Shown here: piece by piece, positions 43,202-53,734 of the stretch
Layout of the letters: the number at the start of each line of letters is the position of its first letter
Position numbering within the stretch: position 1 is the stretch's first letter
Origin: Prorocentrum cordatum
Taxonomy: Eukaryota > Sar > Dinophyceae > Prorocentrales > Prorocentraceae
Reading direction: 5' to 3'
Assembly (NCBI GenBank): GCA_963575745.1
Contig: CAUYUJ010014172.1
Span: 108,501-172,500 of the forward strand
DNA length: 64,000 nt
The notes under the pieces: generated by a model
The model's database searches: none
What the model saw: the letters and a program-made list of their open reading frames with translations, nothing else
What the model was told of the DNA's origin: nothing
Position numbers and translations under genes: made by a program

Positions 43202-44225
43202 AGCACACATACTTTTCGTCGGCGGCAAGGCAGAAGTGCTGCTCCAGTGGGCGGGCGATCGGGGTAACCGATACACGACTTGGCAGCGTGCAGTAGGGAT
43301 GACCAAAAGCAGACAGGGCGGCCGCGAAGGACAGGAAGAGGCGGAGGGCACTCAGACGCGGAAGAATTATAAACTGAGTGCGCTGGCGCGGCCAGCAGCG
43401 GCAGCGAGGGCCGTGGCAGCTGCAGGGCCGCGGCGTCGGTGCATCCACGGGAGCTTCCGATGCACAGTGCGAGGTAGAGCAAGTTCTAGGCATCACCGGA
43501 ATCCGGACACAACACACACACACACACACACTTTGCGTCGGCGGCTGGGCAGAGGGTGACTGCTCCAGTGGACAGGCTGCAAGGGACACACCGCTTGCAA
43601 AGTAAAGCCGCGATGCACGAACACACACACACACACACACAACACACACAACACACAACACACAACACACAACACACACATACACACACACACACGCAAG
43701 CAAACGCACGAAAGCACGCACGCACGCGCGCACGCTCGCACGACGCACGCACGCAAGCACGCACGGACGCACTCACGCACGCACGCCAAACCCCCCGAAA
43801 CACACACAGTGACACACGCACACACACGCACACGCACACACACACACACATACACAGACCACCCAAACACATACACACACCACACAAACACATACTCTCT
43901 CTCTCTCACACACGCACACATATACACACGCACACACGCACACGCACGCCCGCCTGCCTGCCCGCCCGCCCGCCCGCCCACCCGCACGCACGCACGCGCA
44001 CGCACTTTTTTTACCCAGTGGAGAAGCCCATCACGCACGCATGCACGCACGCACGAGGGCACGCACGCACGCACGCACATACACACAAACACACAGACAC
44101 ACACACACACCTACCTACACACACTTTTTGTTGCGTCGGTGGCTGGGAAGAAAGCGACTGCTCCGGCGGAGTGGCAACAGGGGACACGCTGTATGCAAAT
44201 GAAGGCCGCGATGCACGGAAAGAGG
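43202..44225. repeat. CA / CGCA arrays with three dispersed ~95-bp units
   Basis: Long (CA)n and (CGCA)n tracts (43509-43530, 43620-43700, 43700-43960, 44030-44130) separate three direct copies of a ~95-bp unit. The unit begins 'tttg/ttttcgtcggcggctgggcag' and contains gactgctccagtgg and gccgcgatgcacg. The copies lie at about 43212-43275 (partial), 43530-43618 and 44130-44222. The Cys/Val and Thr/His open frames on either strand are translations of the CA tracts. Confidence 0.85.
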
Positions 44226-45450
44226 AAGAGGAACCCCGGCGCGACAGGAAGACGGGAAGCCAGGCCACTCAGAGCCGCCGGATGCGGCGGGGGGGCGCCG
44301 AGGGGACCAGCGCCAGAACAGAGCTGCACTGGGCTGCACTGAGCTGAAGCCGGGGGGAAGCAGAGAGGACACACACTCACACGCGCATCTCGCGCGACGC
44401 CCGGACGTCAACGTCAGTCCGATGCTGTTGCTCGAAACCCGCCTCGGCTCTGCGCCTGATGCCCATCTGGCGCATCTCGGAAAGGTCATCAGGGCCATCG
44501 AAAGCAGAGGGAGGGAGACGACGAACACCCTTCTCTCCGACGGTTCCTTTCTGCCCGTCCTCCTTCTTACCTCCGCACCCCCTCCTCTTTTCCTTGCAAT
44601 GCCAGCGCTGCCTCCTCCTTCTCGTCATCTTTCCATCTCGCTCCTACCTCCACCATTCCTCTGCTACCTTCCTTGCACCCTCTCCCACCTCCTCCTTCTG
44701 CCTGCCCCTCCCTGGCATTGCCTGCCCTTCCCTGGCACTGCACGCCGCCTGGCTGTCCGTCCGTCCGTCTGTCTGTGTGTCGTCCCAGTTATCTGGGACG
44801 CTGCGCTTAGAACTTTCTCGTCTCTGGGGCCCTGACGAGGTTTGGGGAGAAGGTGCCGCATCGCGTCCCCCTTTTTCAGCGAGGCATGAGTGTACCAAAC
44901 CTCGCGGGGGGCCCTTCTCCGTCGACGTCTGCATCGTGGATGTGGTGAGTCTTGCTCTGCCGGCACCCGCCTCCCCTTTTGCAGCGACCACCCGCCGCCA
45001 CCTGCCTATCCCTTCCTCCTCAAGAGGTTCGCCTGAGTCTCCAAGATGCACCTCGTCATGGAGCAGGTGGAGCTGGCTGGCCCTCAGGCCGGATCCACCT
45101 GTGGCATGCAGATGTATGATTGTTCCGGATCTCAGCATGTAACCCGTCGGCGGAGATCGGGGGCTTCCTCGGGGGCCTCCAAGCCGGGTCGGTGTCTCAC
45201 CGCGTCGCTTAACATTAAGAACCCAAGGTACGCTCCTGGAGTCAATCTCCCAATCTCTGTCTTTACGGAATGGCTTCGCACCTGGGAGCCATGAGCCGCG
45301 TTTTCGGCCTGGCATCCACAAGGCGTGGCCTAAATTTGTCGAAACACTCAAACAATCACATAGGAATGAATCCGGCACACATGTCTGAAGCCCTTAGAGT
45401 GCCACAATGCCGAAACTGCTCCGAATAGGCTGGAGCTTACGGCACGCATT
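44226..45450. other. Unassigned; one long minus-strand frame
   Basis: Minus frame 44644-45378 (244 codons) has moderately balanced composition (acidic and basic stretches, e.g. HDEVHLGDSGEPLEEEGIGRW) but no domain that I recognise. The plus strand is pyrimidine-rich at 44550-44750. No gene can be supported. Confidence 0.35.
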
Positions 45451-45452
45451 GC

Positions 45453-45717
45453 ATGGCACGTGCCAGAGGCAAACGATGGGGTCAACTTCGATGGGATATT
45501 TCAGGAGTCTCTGGAGGATCTAGATCCAGCGCGCGGCTTTTGGAAAATTCTGCCAACGCAGACAGCTCGCCGATGACATACATTGGCTCCGACTGCAACA
45601 TCGACGGCAACGACCGCAAAGACACCGCAATTGGCAACGGACTCTGACCTGAGGGTAACGCAAGCCTTCTGTAGAGGGAGGTTGCCAATGACAGTTGTGA
45701 CCAGGGTATCCACGAAT
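45453..45717 (+). pseudogene. LINE RNase H fragment (downstream half)
   Basis: Plus-strand reading gives ARLLENSANADSSPMTYIGSD, then C-N-I-D-G-N. The order 'alanine-rich helix, N, ..., P-M-T-Y-I-x-S-D-C-x-x-x-x-x-G' matches the second half of RNase H domains with the catalytic Asp before Cys. Further on, LPMTVVTRVSTNAQM resembles the final strand (V-x-V-x-x-V-x-x-H-A), with Asn in place of His. It directly abuts direct repeat A. The frame is broken at 45647. Confidence 0.5.
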
Positions 45718-46066
45718 GCGCAGATGACCGGTCATAGCCAATCGTTTCGGGCCTTGTCACCACAACTTCAAGCATGATTGAAGGCCGCAACTGGCCGAGG
45801 TGTTACCAAGCATCTGCGACGGAGTTCCTGGGCCCTGTCATGGGTAAAGAATTGTTCAGTGGAGGGCGATCTTTGCCCGAGGTGCCGTGAATACCCGGCG
45901 ACCCTGCGCCGCAGGTACTGGTTGGCTCGGCGCAATAACAATCGCGACATGTACAATGACACGGGCCAGCTCGGTAGCCAAGCTCTCGCTCAGGGAGATG
46001 CTCCTCCATGCTTTTGTGGCGCCTGGGCATCATCTCGAAACCGTGGGCGGCGGTCAACTCCCCAGC
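45718..46066 (+). repeat. 349-bp direct repeat A (encodes LINE zinc-finger tail)
   Basis: Aligns without gaps to 49320-49668 with 22 differences counted by eye (about 94% identity). On the plus strand it encodes a LINE tail: VEGDLCPRCREYPATL, then R-R-R-Y-W (zinc-type CPxC...HRYW in relatives), followed in a shifted frame by LWRLGIISKPWAAVNSP. The change of frame inside both copies at the same place suggests that the duplicated sequence was already dead. Confidence 0.88.
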
Positions 46067-46279
46067 GCTGCGATGTGATGACAGCGACGTCAAAACGCAC
46101 GATTTGTTAACGCGTTTTCCGGCTCGCCACCTGAGAACTACTCAAATGGGCACGCAAACCGCTGCGGCCGCCTGCGGGCCTGGGGCGCGGTGAGAACCCC
46201 GAGCCAAATGCTGCTACAGGCATGTCGTGAAACGAGTTAGTAAGCAAGGACCACCGCCCACGCCCAGCCAACCTCCAAA

Positions 46280-47202
46280 TTAGAACAAAGACACGTGACT
46301 GCGCGAGAATCTCTGGACCAACTGAGCAAAAGGTGCCCGCCGCAGAACCCACGCAGGCCTTATATCCAGAGGAGAACCTAGATACTGCACACAAATGCTC
46401 CTAGGGATGTCCAAATATAGAAACTCATTAAACAACTTCGCTAGACCGGCCGACGCCCAAACTCTGCGGCATGGGACTCGCGCCCACATTTTGGTGGTGG
46501 GGGCAGGACAGGCGGTGGATCTAGCACGTTTAGGGGGCCAGGCATGCAGGAGTTGGATGGAAGACTTCGGAAATCCATACTGGCTGAGACGCTCGATTAA
46601 CACTCCTCCACCCCCAAGCTTGGCTGGAGGGTGGAAGAATGACGGTGGAGACGCCCCAACTCTGCAAACGGCTAGGAAGACAATGGGATGCCCAATGTGG
46701 TATTTGTCCAGATTGGTTTGTATGCTATCGTTTTCCGGTGGAGGCAAAACCAGGGCCCTTGAAAATGTGTATGCCTAACATGTCTATTCCATGCACATCG
46801 GTTTTCTCTAGCTTGCACTTGAAGCTGCTACGATTGCTTGTCGCAAGCCAATCATGAACATGCCAGAAAATGCGCGAGGCTCCTCTCAGTGATGATCAGG
46901 ATGTCATCCTTGGACCTTACGTACAACAAGATCCCCCTGCTGGACATTCAGACCCGATCAGTCACTCTAGAATGCTCCAAGCTGTGGTAGAATCCCGCGC
47001 CCGACAAATCCCCAGAGAAGTTCACCCCCATCCCAGAACCAGCCTTCACCCGCCAAATTCTGTCATCGTAGAATCCAGACTTGACGCACTGGTTGCTCAA
47101 AAGGAACTCTGCCGCATCGCAACAGCCTGGGGTGCAACAGCGACAGCACCTCGCACGAGTTCGTTGATACCTCCAGACATGAAGAAATCTCTGACGTCGC
47201 AT
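46280..47202 (-). pseudogene. Penelope-like RT, motifs B and C and thumb
   Basis: In frame 46948-47202, residues 57-69 read GSGMGVNFSGDLS, which matches motif B (G-x-x-M-G-x-x-x-S). At about 46888-46921 the minus strand encodes V-R-S-K-D-D-I-L-I-I-T, motif C with both aspartates. In frame 46280-46747, S-S-I-Q-L-L-H-A-W-P matches a conserved 'x-H-x-x-W-P' element downstream of the palm, and VLRRAPFAQLVQRF is the likely end. Three different frames are used. Confidence 0.6.
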
Positions 47203-48179
47203 CGCACGAACAGTGCGTCACTGGGGAAAGAGACGTTATTCAATATATTGATGAGATGTTCGGTGCTTGACAGAATGCGTGGTTTGACTGCAAGTGATTC
47301 GCGAAGCCGGCGAGCCACCCGCGCCCCAGGACCCGTAAACGAATGGTCCCTCCTGGTGTGCAGAATACGGAAAGATACGCCACCTGGATCTTTGTGGAAT
47401 TTGATCGTCTCCCCGACTGATGCCACAAACCTGGGAACTCCACCCGTTAAGCTCTGCAGCATGGAGCGCGCGTCTGTGTCGGGCTCGAGCTCGTGAACTC
47501 TCTTGACTAAGCTAGAATAAGGATCACAAAGCTGCCACCAGCGGATGTTCAAAGGAGAAGTCTCCTCATGCTGCGGGCCCGCGAGTGCTGAAATATGGAT
47601 CTGCTCCAACACGCCTTTTCGGACGAGCGCCGAACCCCCGTCCTTGTCCGTGAGCGCAGGGACCCAATCAAATTCAGCGAGCTGTTTGAAGGCCAGCGAT
47701 CTGACACCATGCGTTTTTGAACTCTTTGTGCGGCCGTATTGCTGGTGGAGTTTGTGCCTGTACCCTCGAAGAACATGGCTGCACATAGCACGCAGCATAG
47801 CATCAAACTCTATAAGGACAGACTCGGAAAACGGCTCGGTGGCTCGGCATGTCAATGCAACGCGAAACTGGTACATATCCGGTTCATTTCTGAAATGCCA
47901 CGTCCACAATAGTTTGTGCCGTACTTGCTGTATGACGTTGTTGATCTCTGAAAGCTTTGGCAGAGACTTCTGCGTGAAACGATGTTTGCGATGGAAGCGA
48001 GAAAGCAAGAATATTACTGGCCATGGAAGTTCACCTGGCTCTGGGTGGCGGCATCTATGGTCCTGATGATTGTACACGTACATGCGCTGCAACTGAGAAC
48101 CCTCATTCAGAAGCCACAACACGTAGGCATGCCGTCCACGAGTTTGATGCACCCCAGGTTGATTTTCCACTCCTCGCAT
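47097..48179 (-). pseudogene. Penelope-like RT, amino-terminal and finger region
   Basis: A 360-codon frame, protein-like throughout until about residue 345. Residues 74-150 are helical, and D-K-D-G-G (178-182) matches the DKG motif of Penelope-like RTs. TIKFHKDPGGVSFR (258-271) is the Lys/Arg nucleotide-binding region, and ILSSTEHLINIL (302-313) a conserved helix. L-F-V-R-C-D-V-R-D-F-F (323-333) is motif A with catalytic Asp328. After this the frame shifts. The start is approximate: the reading continues with the gag-like frame upstream, which it overlaps by 77 bp in another frame. Confidence 0.65.
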
Positions 48180-48744
48180 TGCGTCCTCTGCTTTTGGGAG
48201 CGGCGCCTCGCTGAGCGCCTCTCCCTCCTCCTTTCAGTTCTGGATGGCCCGTCTCCTTGCCCTTCCCCTTGTCCTTGCCCTTGCCCTTGCCCTTTCCCTT
48301 GGACCCCTGGGCGTCGCCCTTCTGGCCCTTAGGCTTGCCCTTTGGGGTGGACTGGGAATCTGTTACATACTGCTGCTGGTTGCCCCAGGGTCTGCGTTTC
48401 CCGTCCCCTGGGGCCTTGCCGTTTTGTGGTCTCGGAGCAGACGTCCGATCCTTCCTCCGCTGGGCTTGTTCCTTCTTGGTGAACACGCGTCTAGATGTAG
48501 ATGCACTGCTGGAGGACGGCAAGCAATCTGCCGGAGTGCCGCTTTGGTACGCCGCCCAATCGAGACCGCCCTGCTTCCCTCCCACAACTTGCTTGACTGC
48601 TGCCGCAAACCTGACATTGGGGGGCGCCTTCATGAGGGCAGAAATGCGCTCCTGATTGATTGCTGCCTGCTTGTCCTCCTCGACCTTCCGCTTCACATCA
48701 TCGTCCGCAATTATTCGAAGCATGGTTTTGTACATTTTGACCAC
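48103..48744 (-). pseudogene. Lys/Gly-rich gag-like protein
   Basis: A 213-codon frame. Residues 1-60 are helical (MLRIIADDDVKRKVEEDKQAA followed by QERISALMKAPP). Residues 85-125 are basic, and residues 140-165 are almost only Lys and Gly (KGKGKGKGKDKGKGKE), a typical RNA-condensing tail. It ends over the start of the RT frame. The region upstream to 49343 appears to belong to the same protein in another frame, because the reading VGADIDFNKFVDEATAIS continues toward it. Confidence 0.55.
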
Positions 48745-48926
48745 CTACTCCTTCGTCAACCTCGCCTCCTCTGCAAAAAGGCCAGGTGGGAGCGCACCTG
48801 CTGGCAAACGTAGGTTTTTCAACGCCGAATCGCGAGAATTGGAAATAGCCGTGGCCTCATCTACGAACTTGTTGAAATCTATGTCTGCGCCAACAAGAGA
48901 TAATTGTTTTTTCTAACAGCTGTAAA

Positions 48927-49343
48927 TCAATGTTTGTTGGTGAGCGTGTAATCTATGAACAGCTTCTCTTTGGCCTTGCGGTAGGTGATGACCTGGTGGG
49001 GCTGCTCATGATCAAGAAACCGGCGGGCAAGATCGCCCGAGATGGGACCCTCGAGCTCTGGGACCTCGACCTGGCACTTGAAGGCCTTCATGTCCACAGG
49101 CCAGCCGCCATTGGAAATGATATCAATCTGTTCACACGTGCGATCACACTTCTTCGTCAAATTGTGGTACTTCAAGATCCTGCTGTGGAGCTTGTCAACG
49201 ATGGCTTTGATGTGATGTGCGATGGCCTGGGGAATTTTGATCGACGCCATGACAGCATCGATGGTTTCCTGATGCCGCACTGTGATGGGGTCGGGGGAGC
49301 TTCGGGCTCCCCCGTCGTAGCGCAGATGACCGGTCATAGCCAA
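48927..49343 (-). pseudogene. Amino-terminal part of gag-like protein
   Basis: A 138-codon frame with strongly protein-like composition: VMASIKIPQAIAHHIKAIVDK, HSRILKYHNLTKKCDRTCEQIDI, VEVPELEGPISGDLARRFLDH. A coiled-coil-like helix (residues ~35-80) is likely. The first ~10 codons overlap the end of direct repeat B, so the natural start is probably Met near residue 33 or lost. The frame stops 180 bp before the Lys-rich frame begins. Confidence 0.5.
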
Positions 49344-49668
49344 TCGTTTCGGGCCTTGTCACCACAACTTCAAGCATTATCGAAGGCCGCAACTGGCCGA
49401 GGTGTTTCCCAGCATCAGCGACAGAGTTCCTGGACCCTGTCAAGGGCAAAAAATTGTTCAGTGGAGGGCGATCTTTGCCCGAGGTGTCGTGAATTCCCGG
49501 CGACCCTGCGCCACAGGTACTGGGTGACTCGGCGTAATACCAATCACGACATGTACAATGACACGGACCAGCTCGGTAGCCAACCTCTCGCTCAGGGAGA
49601 TGCTCCTCCATGCTTTTGTGGCACCGGGGCATCATCTCGAAACCGTGGGCGGCGGTCAACTCCCCAGC
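49320..49668 (+). repeat. 349-bp direct repeat B (encodes LINE zinc-finger tail)
   Basis: Copy of 45718-46066, same orientation, offset 3,602 bp with no net indels. On the plus strand it encodes VEGDLCPRCREFPATL then R-H-R-Y-W, keeping the expected H before RYW that copy A has lost, so B is closer to the ancestral sequence at that site. It is followed on the plus strand by the first half of an RNase H domain. Confidence 0.88.
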
Positions 49669-49689
49669 ACAGGTCGAGGCTTGGGAATT

Positions 49690-49932
49690 CTCAGCGACGT
49701 CCGGAGGCCCCCGAGCCCAGCTGGCAAGTGGGGCGCTCCTGTCTTCGCTTCGGGGACGCGCGTAGTGGGTCAAACTCTAAGAACGCTTCTCGTAGGCGGA
49801 TGGGGCTTGCAGCTGTACCGATTAGCAATGTCCAGCATTTCTGGGGGCCAAATGAAGTTTGCACCTTTTAATGAAGATACTCAGACTGTTCAGTGGGGAG
49901 AGCTCGGGGAACTTGAAGTAGCTATTCGTTAG
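49690..49932 (+). pseudogene. LINE RNase H fragment (first half)
   Basis: Plus strand: D-A-R-S-G-S-N-S-K-N-A-S-R-R-R-M-G-L-A-A-V, then in a shifted frame FNEDTQTVQWGELGELEVAI. This matches the order 'DG...S.N..LRR.G.AAV ... QTV.RAEL.AL..AI' that opens the RNase H domain in these LINEs. It ends at a stop near 49932. The second half of such a domain lies 4 kb to the left, before repeat A, on the same strand. Confidence 0.5.
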
Positions 49933-50005
49933 AGTCTACTCGTTCTCATGTACTGCTCAGTCTAAGCACCTATCTCCCGAAGGCTCTCTGGGACCTGTTT
50001 GGATA

Positions 50006-50044
50006 TATAGAGAGAGAGAGAGAGAGAGAAAAAAAAAAAAAAGC
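50006..50044. repeat. AG microsatellite with poly(A)
   Basis: (AG)n followed by a run of about 13 A. The A-run lies on the plus strand shortly after the plus-strand RNase H fragment and could be a retrotransposon tail. Confidence 0.8.
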
Positions 50045-51100
50045 TCTTGGAGAACACGGACCCGTCACCTGTCACCGTTATTTGAGTTGCGTCGCACTCG
50101 GATGCACCAGTGCTGTCAGCAGAAAGTTCCTCTTCACCTTGCGATGCTCTCGCGGGGAAGGCGGAGAGGAAGGCAGGAGTCACTGAGGTCCAGAGAGCTC
50201 GTGTCCACGAGGCGGAGAGGAAGGCTGGTTTTGTGAGACAAAGGCTGATGAAAGCGAAGCTGGAGGCCATGACGGCGTCGACAGCCGCGCTTGACCGCCA
50301 CATCCCGCAGGAATCCGACGGTGTGCCTTCTTCTCCCCCTCCCCGCCCCCTTCGCGGCCGCAGCGAAGGCCGTCTTCTCTTCTCAGCACACGCTTAATGA
50401 CACAGATAGGCGCTGCTCTCGCTGCAACTCGTCATCCAGAAAGGCGGCTAGGACCCTGTGACTGCAATCATGTTGTGATCCACCCCGTTGCATTTCGGAC
50501 GAGCTGCCCTGACCTACTGGAAGCTGTATGTTGCATGCCGGCCGGGGCGCGGGCGGGTGGGTGGAGGGCACACACAGCAGGATCTACTCTCAGAGTGTTC
50601 ACTCGTGCTTGTGTAGGAAAAAGGGTGCATGTGGCAAGAGGCAGCTCAGCTCTCTTGCCAAACGCCGTCGTCCCGAATTGATACCTCGCGCACAACGTGA
50701 GTATACCGATCGGTTCTCGAGGGGGGGGGCTCCCACCCAAGGCGCGATACCTCGAGCGAGTGGGCTGTCACCGTTTGGAGGCAGACCCCGGTGGTATTGG
50801 GGGACCCGACAAATGGGGCCCTTTTCTTCAACCCCCCATGTAGACCCCCCCCCTTTACCACCCGCCCGACCCTCCCCACGCCCACGAAGGAGCCCCGGGC
50901 TGGGTCCTGGCGGGCTGGTCGGCGCGGGCGGAATGTACAGCGCGTCCAGCGGGGTGTCGCACCACCTCGCGGGCAGAGGAGCGGCAGGCCGAGGAAGTCG
51001 AGGCTCGAGCTTTGGTTGGGGGCGCTCGCGCGCTTCTCGGGGCTCCAGGGGCCTCTGGAGGCCTCGGGGAGCCTCCAGATGCCTCCGTGAACTGCCGAGG
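50045..51100. other. Unassigned; mixed composition
   Basis: Plus frame 50528-51310 and minus frame 50599-51252 are both long but Arg/Pro/Ser-rich. G-runs/C-runs occur at 50721-50860. No motif recognised. Confidence 0.4.
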
Positions 51101-51109
51101 CCCACAGAC

Positions 51110-51245
51110 GACGTCTGTGGTCGTGGTCGTCGTGGTCGTCGTCCTTGTCCGTCTTCCGTCGTCGACCGTCCGTCGTCGACCGTCCGTTGTCGTGATTCGT
51201 CGTCGTCGTCGTCGTTGTGCGTCCGTCGTCGTCTCCTGCGGGCCC
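51110..51245. repeat. GTC/CGT trinucleotide repeat
   Basis: (GTC)n with tandem ccgtcgtcgaccgtccgtcgtcgac phrases (two exact adjacent copies of ccgtcgtcgaccgt). It yields poly-Val/Arg/Ser open frames. Confidence 0.85.
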
Positions 51246-52100
51246 GCCGCACAGGTTGCTGCTGCTGCTCCTGCTCCTCTCCCAGCCCCCTCGCCCTCCG
51301 TCGGGACTAGGGGCCAGGTGAACACAAGGGAGGAGGATGAGGGAGACAAGAGTGGAGAGGGAGGACGAAGGAGGAGGCCCCAGGAGGAAGGCTAGGGATG
51401 AGGGGAGGCCACGCGGTCAGTTACCAAAGGGCGTTGCGCGGGCGGGGGGCGGCAATCAACATTGCATTAGGCGCCGCAAGATAGCTGGCCTTGTGCACCT
51501 GTTCTCTCGTGCACGTGCAGACATACAGGTAGGTGCTGGCCAACTGGCCCTACAAACGTCGCGGGCGAGGCGAGCACGTACCATTTGCGCGTTGGAAACT
51601 AAACAGCCTGCCGCAATCCGGGTCTTGGAGGAGTAGGGAGGGGGGGGGGTGGAGGACAAGGGACAAGGAGGGGTAGGTGGGGGGCGAGGAAGAGTAAGGA
51701 CATCGAGGTGGAATAATCAGAAAAACAACAAGCAATGATGAGTGAGGATGGGGTGCGCACCGTCTTCGTCCCTCGCATGGCCACATGGGCACCCTTGCGG
51801 GACAGTCTAGAATGACGCCGTCTAGTGTTCAGACTGAGGTCCAGTAGCGGGGGTGCAGTCGACCACAGGTGGGGGTGCGACAGCTTGCGATCAGACGAAA
51901 TGGTGAGAAGCACACCTGGTACCAGAAAATACAAAGTGCTGCACCATAATAATAAGAAGTTTACTCTTGTAGCCATTCGAATGTGTCTCAATGGGTGCCA
52001 AATGAGATGATGTTGCAAACGCGTAGTGGGGCCCGCCGGGTGTCCCTGGGCCGGCACGTAAACGGAAAAAGCATTTCAAGAAATTGCCCAAACGGGCTCA
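51246..52100. other. Unassigned
   Basis: A purine-rich plus strand (GGA/GAG) at 51320-51420 and 51630-51710. No gene or mobile-element motif recognised. Confidence 0.4.
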
Positions 52101-52104
52101 CGGA

Positions 52105-52480
52105 ACCGATTGCTCTTGGGAGCCTTGGCGCTGAACACTTGTTCACGTCACCGCTCGCTGTTTGGAGCCTTGGAGTTAAGAGCTGGTTCACCTCTCCGTT
52201 CCCTCGTGTAAGCCTTGGTGTTAAGAGTTTGCCACGCAAGCGTTCGCTCTTGAGAGCGTTGGCAATCCAAGTTTGTTCATGCCAACCTTCGCCCTTGGAA
52301 GCATTGGCGTTCAGATCTTTTCACGTCACCGTGAGCTCTTGAGAGTCTTAGTGCTAAGAACTTTCTACGCCACCGCTCGCTCCTGCGAGCCTTGGCGATG
52401 AGCTTTGTTTCACGTCAGCGCTCGCTCTTGGGAGCCTTGGCGCTCAGAACGTTTCGCGTCACCGACTCGCCTAAAAAGGG
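52105..52480. repeat. 45-bp minisatellite, eight or more units
   Basis: The phrase agccttggcg/agcattggcg recurs at 52121, 52166, 52211, 52255, 52300, 52344, 52388 and 52433, i.e. a period of 44-45 bp. Each unit has ctcgctcttggg before it and a ttcacgtcaccg phrase after it. Two more diverged units follow to ~52580. In the plus frame 51983-52342 this reads as a 15-residue peptide repeat. Confidence 0.93.
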
Positions 52481-52694
52481 CTTCCACATCCCCTGAAGCT
52501 CCTTGGAGCATTGGCGACGAAACTGTGTCCGTCACATGGCCGTCTTAAGTTGGGAGCCTGGGCGTCGAAACTGTGTCCGTCTTGAGGCCCTTCTGGGGGC
52601 CTCTTGGAGCCGCCGTCTACTACCTCTTACCTCTACTCTACTGTCTCGGAGAGGCGAGTACGACAATAATCCTCTATCCTTCGGCTCCTCCACC

Positions 52695-53010
52695 ACCTAG
52701 AGGCAGGGACGACGACGACGACGATGACGACGACGGGAGTCTACGGACGACGAACCGATAGCAGCAGCGGGCGCCGCAACGGCGGGCGCCGACGGGGGCC
52801 AGGACCACCGTCTGAAAGGGGACGATAAGTAATACTGATGGGATGAGGCGGCGCAGGAGAAAGAGGATGAGGACGAAAGAAAAAGAGGACGATGATGAGG
52901 ACGAGTGGGGAGCAGGACGAGGAGGAGGAGCAGGAGGAGGACGAGGAGGAGGAGGGATGATGAGGAGGGGGGAGACCATGGAGGGAGGAAGGTGGAGGAG
53001 GAGGAAAAGG
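52695..53010. repeat. GAC and GGA microsatellites
   Basis: (GAC)n at ~52708-52738, then GGA/AGG-rich to ~53010. Confidence 0.85.
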
Positions 53011-53720
53011 AGGCACGTGGATGGAGGACTAGGAAGAGCAGGAAGAGGAGGAGCGAAGAAACGGGAAAAAGAGGAGGGAGAACAACAGGCAGGGAGGAAC
53101 GGGCCACGACCGGAGCGGGAGCGGCGGCGGGCACCACCTGGAGCCCGCGCCGCCCTCCGGCGCCGCCGCTGGCGGGCTGGTCTGCGGGGCCGCGGGCGCC
53201 CTCGGCGCGGCCCACGGCTTCAGCGCCTCGCGCCGCGGCCGCGCCGTGCTCGCGCGGCGAGGGCCGCCGCCGTCGCGGCAGTGGTCGCCGTCGCCGCCGC
53301 GCGGCAGCGGTCGCCGTCGCCGTCGCCGTCGCCGTCGTCGCTGGCGATGCGCCACGCGCCGCGTTAGGTTCGAGGGGAGCTGCGTGGCTCTCCTGGCCCC
53401 CCTCGGGCCTCCCGGGCGGCATCGCTGGAGGCCTCCAGAGACAGGACCTCCCAGGGCCTCCGCGGGGATCTCCGAAGACCTCCAGGCCTCTGGGCGACGT
53501 CGGTCGTCGTCGTCGTCGTGGTTGTCGTGGTGGTGGTGGTCGTCGTCGGTCTCCTCGCCAGCCTTCTGGTCGAGGTCCTTGCTCCGCCTCCTCGTTATCG
53601 TCGCTGTCGTCGTCTCAAGTATCGTCTCGGCTCAGGCCAGATTTGTGTCAAGCGAACTCGCTGCCTGCTCCATCATGCCCCAATGCGTGTGCTTACACAT
53701 TGAGATCAAACCTCGCGGAA
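53011..53720. other. GC-rich low-complexity sequence (GCC/CGC and GTC repeats)
   Basis: Includes (CGCCGT)n-like sequence at 53285-53345 and (GTC)n / (GTG)n at 53498-53550. Long overlapping open frames in both directions are Arg/Ala/Pro-rich. No gene. Confidence 0.6.
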
Positions 53721-53734
53721 CTGAATACTCCGAC

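Larger units (their letters stand above)
46280..49343 (-). mobile_element. Penelope-like retroelement body (gag-like ORF plus RT), between 349-bp direct repeats
   Basis: On the minus strand a Lys/Gly-rich gag-like region (49.34-48.10 kb) overlaps an RT region (48.18-46.28 kb). The RT has D-K-D-G-G upstream of the palm, a K-F-H-K-x-P-G-G-x-x-F-R segment, DVRDFF (motif A), GSGMGVNFSG (motif B) and S-K-D-D-I-L-I-I (motif C). The DKG-like motif and the K-x-x-K...R segment before motif A are features of Penelope-like RTs. No GIY-YIG endonuclease was recognised. At least three frameshifts make it inactive. Its flanking 349-bp direct repeats may be a pseudo-LTR or an unrelated duplication (see findings). 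Confidence 0.65.

Noticed and set aside
43493-44110. Cys/Val-rich minus-strand frame as a Cys-rich secreted protein
   Set aside because: Alternating Cys-Val is the translation of CA/TG dinucleotide repeats.
50006-50044. Poly(A) tail defining the 3' end of a retrotransposed gene
   Set aside because: The A-run directly follows an AG microsatellite and no intact reading frame or target duplication accompanies it.
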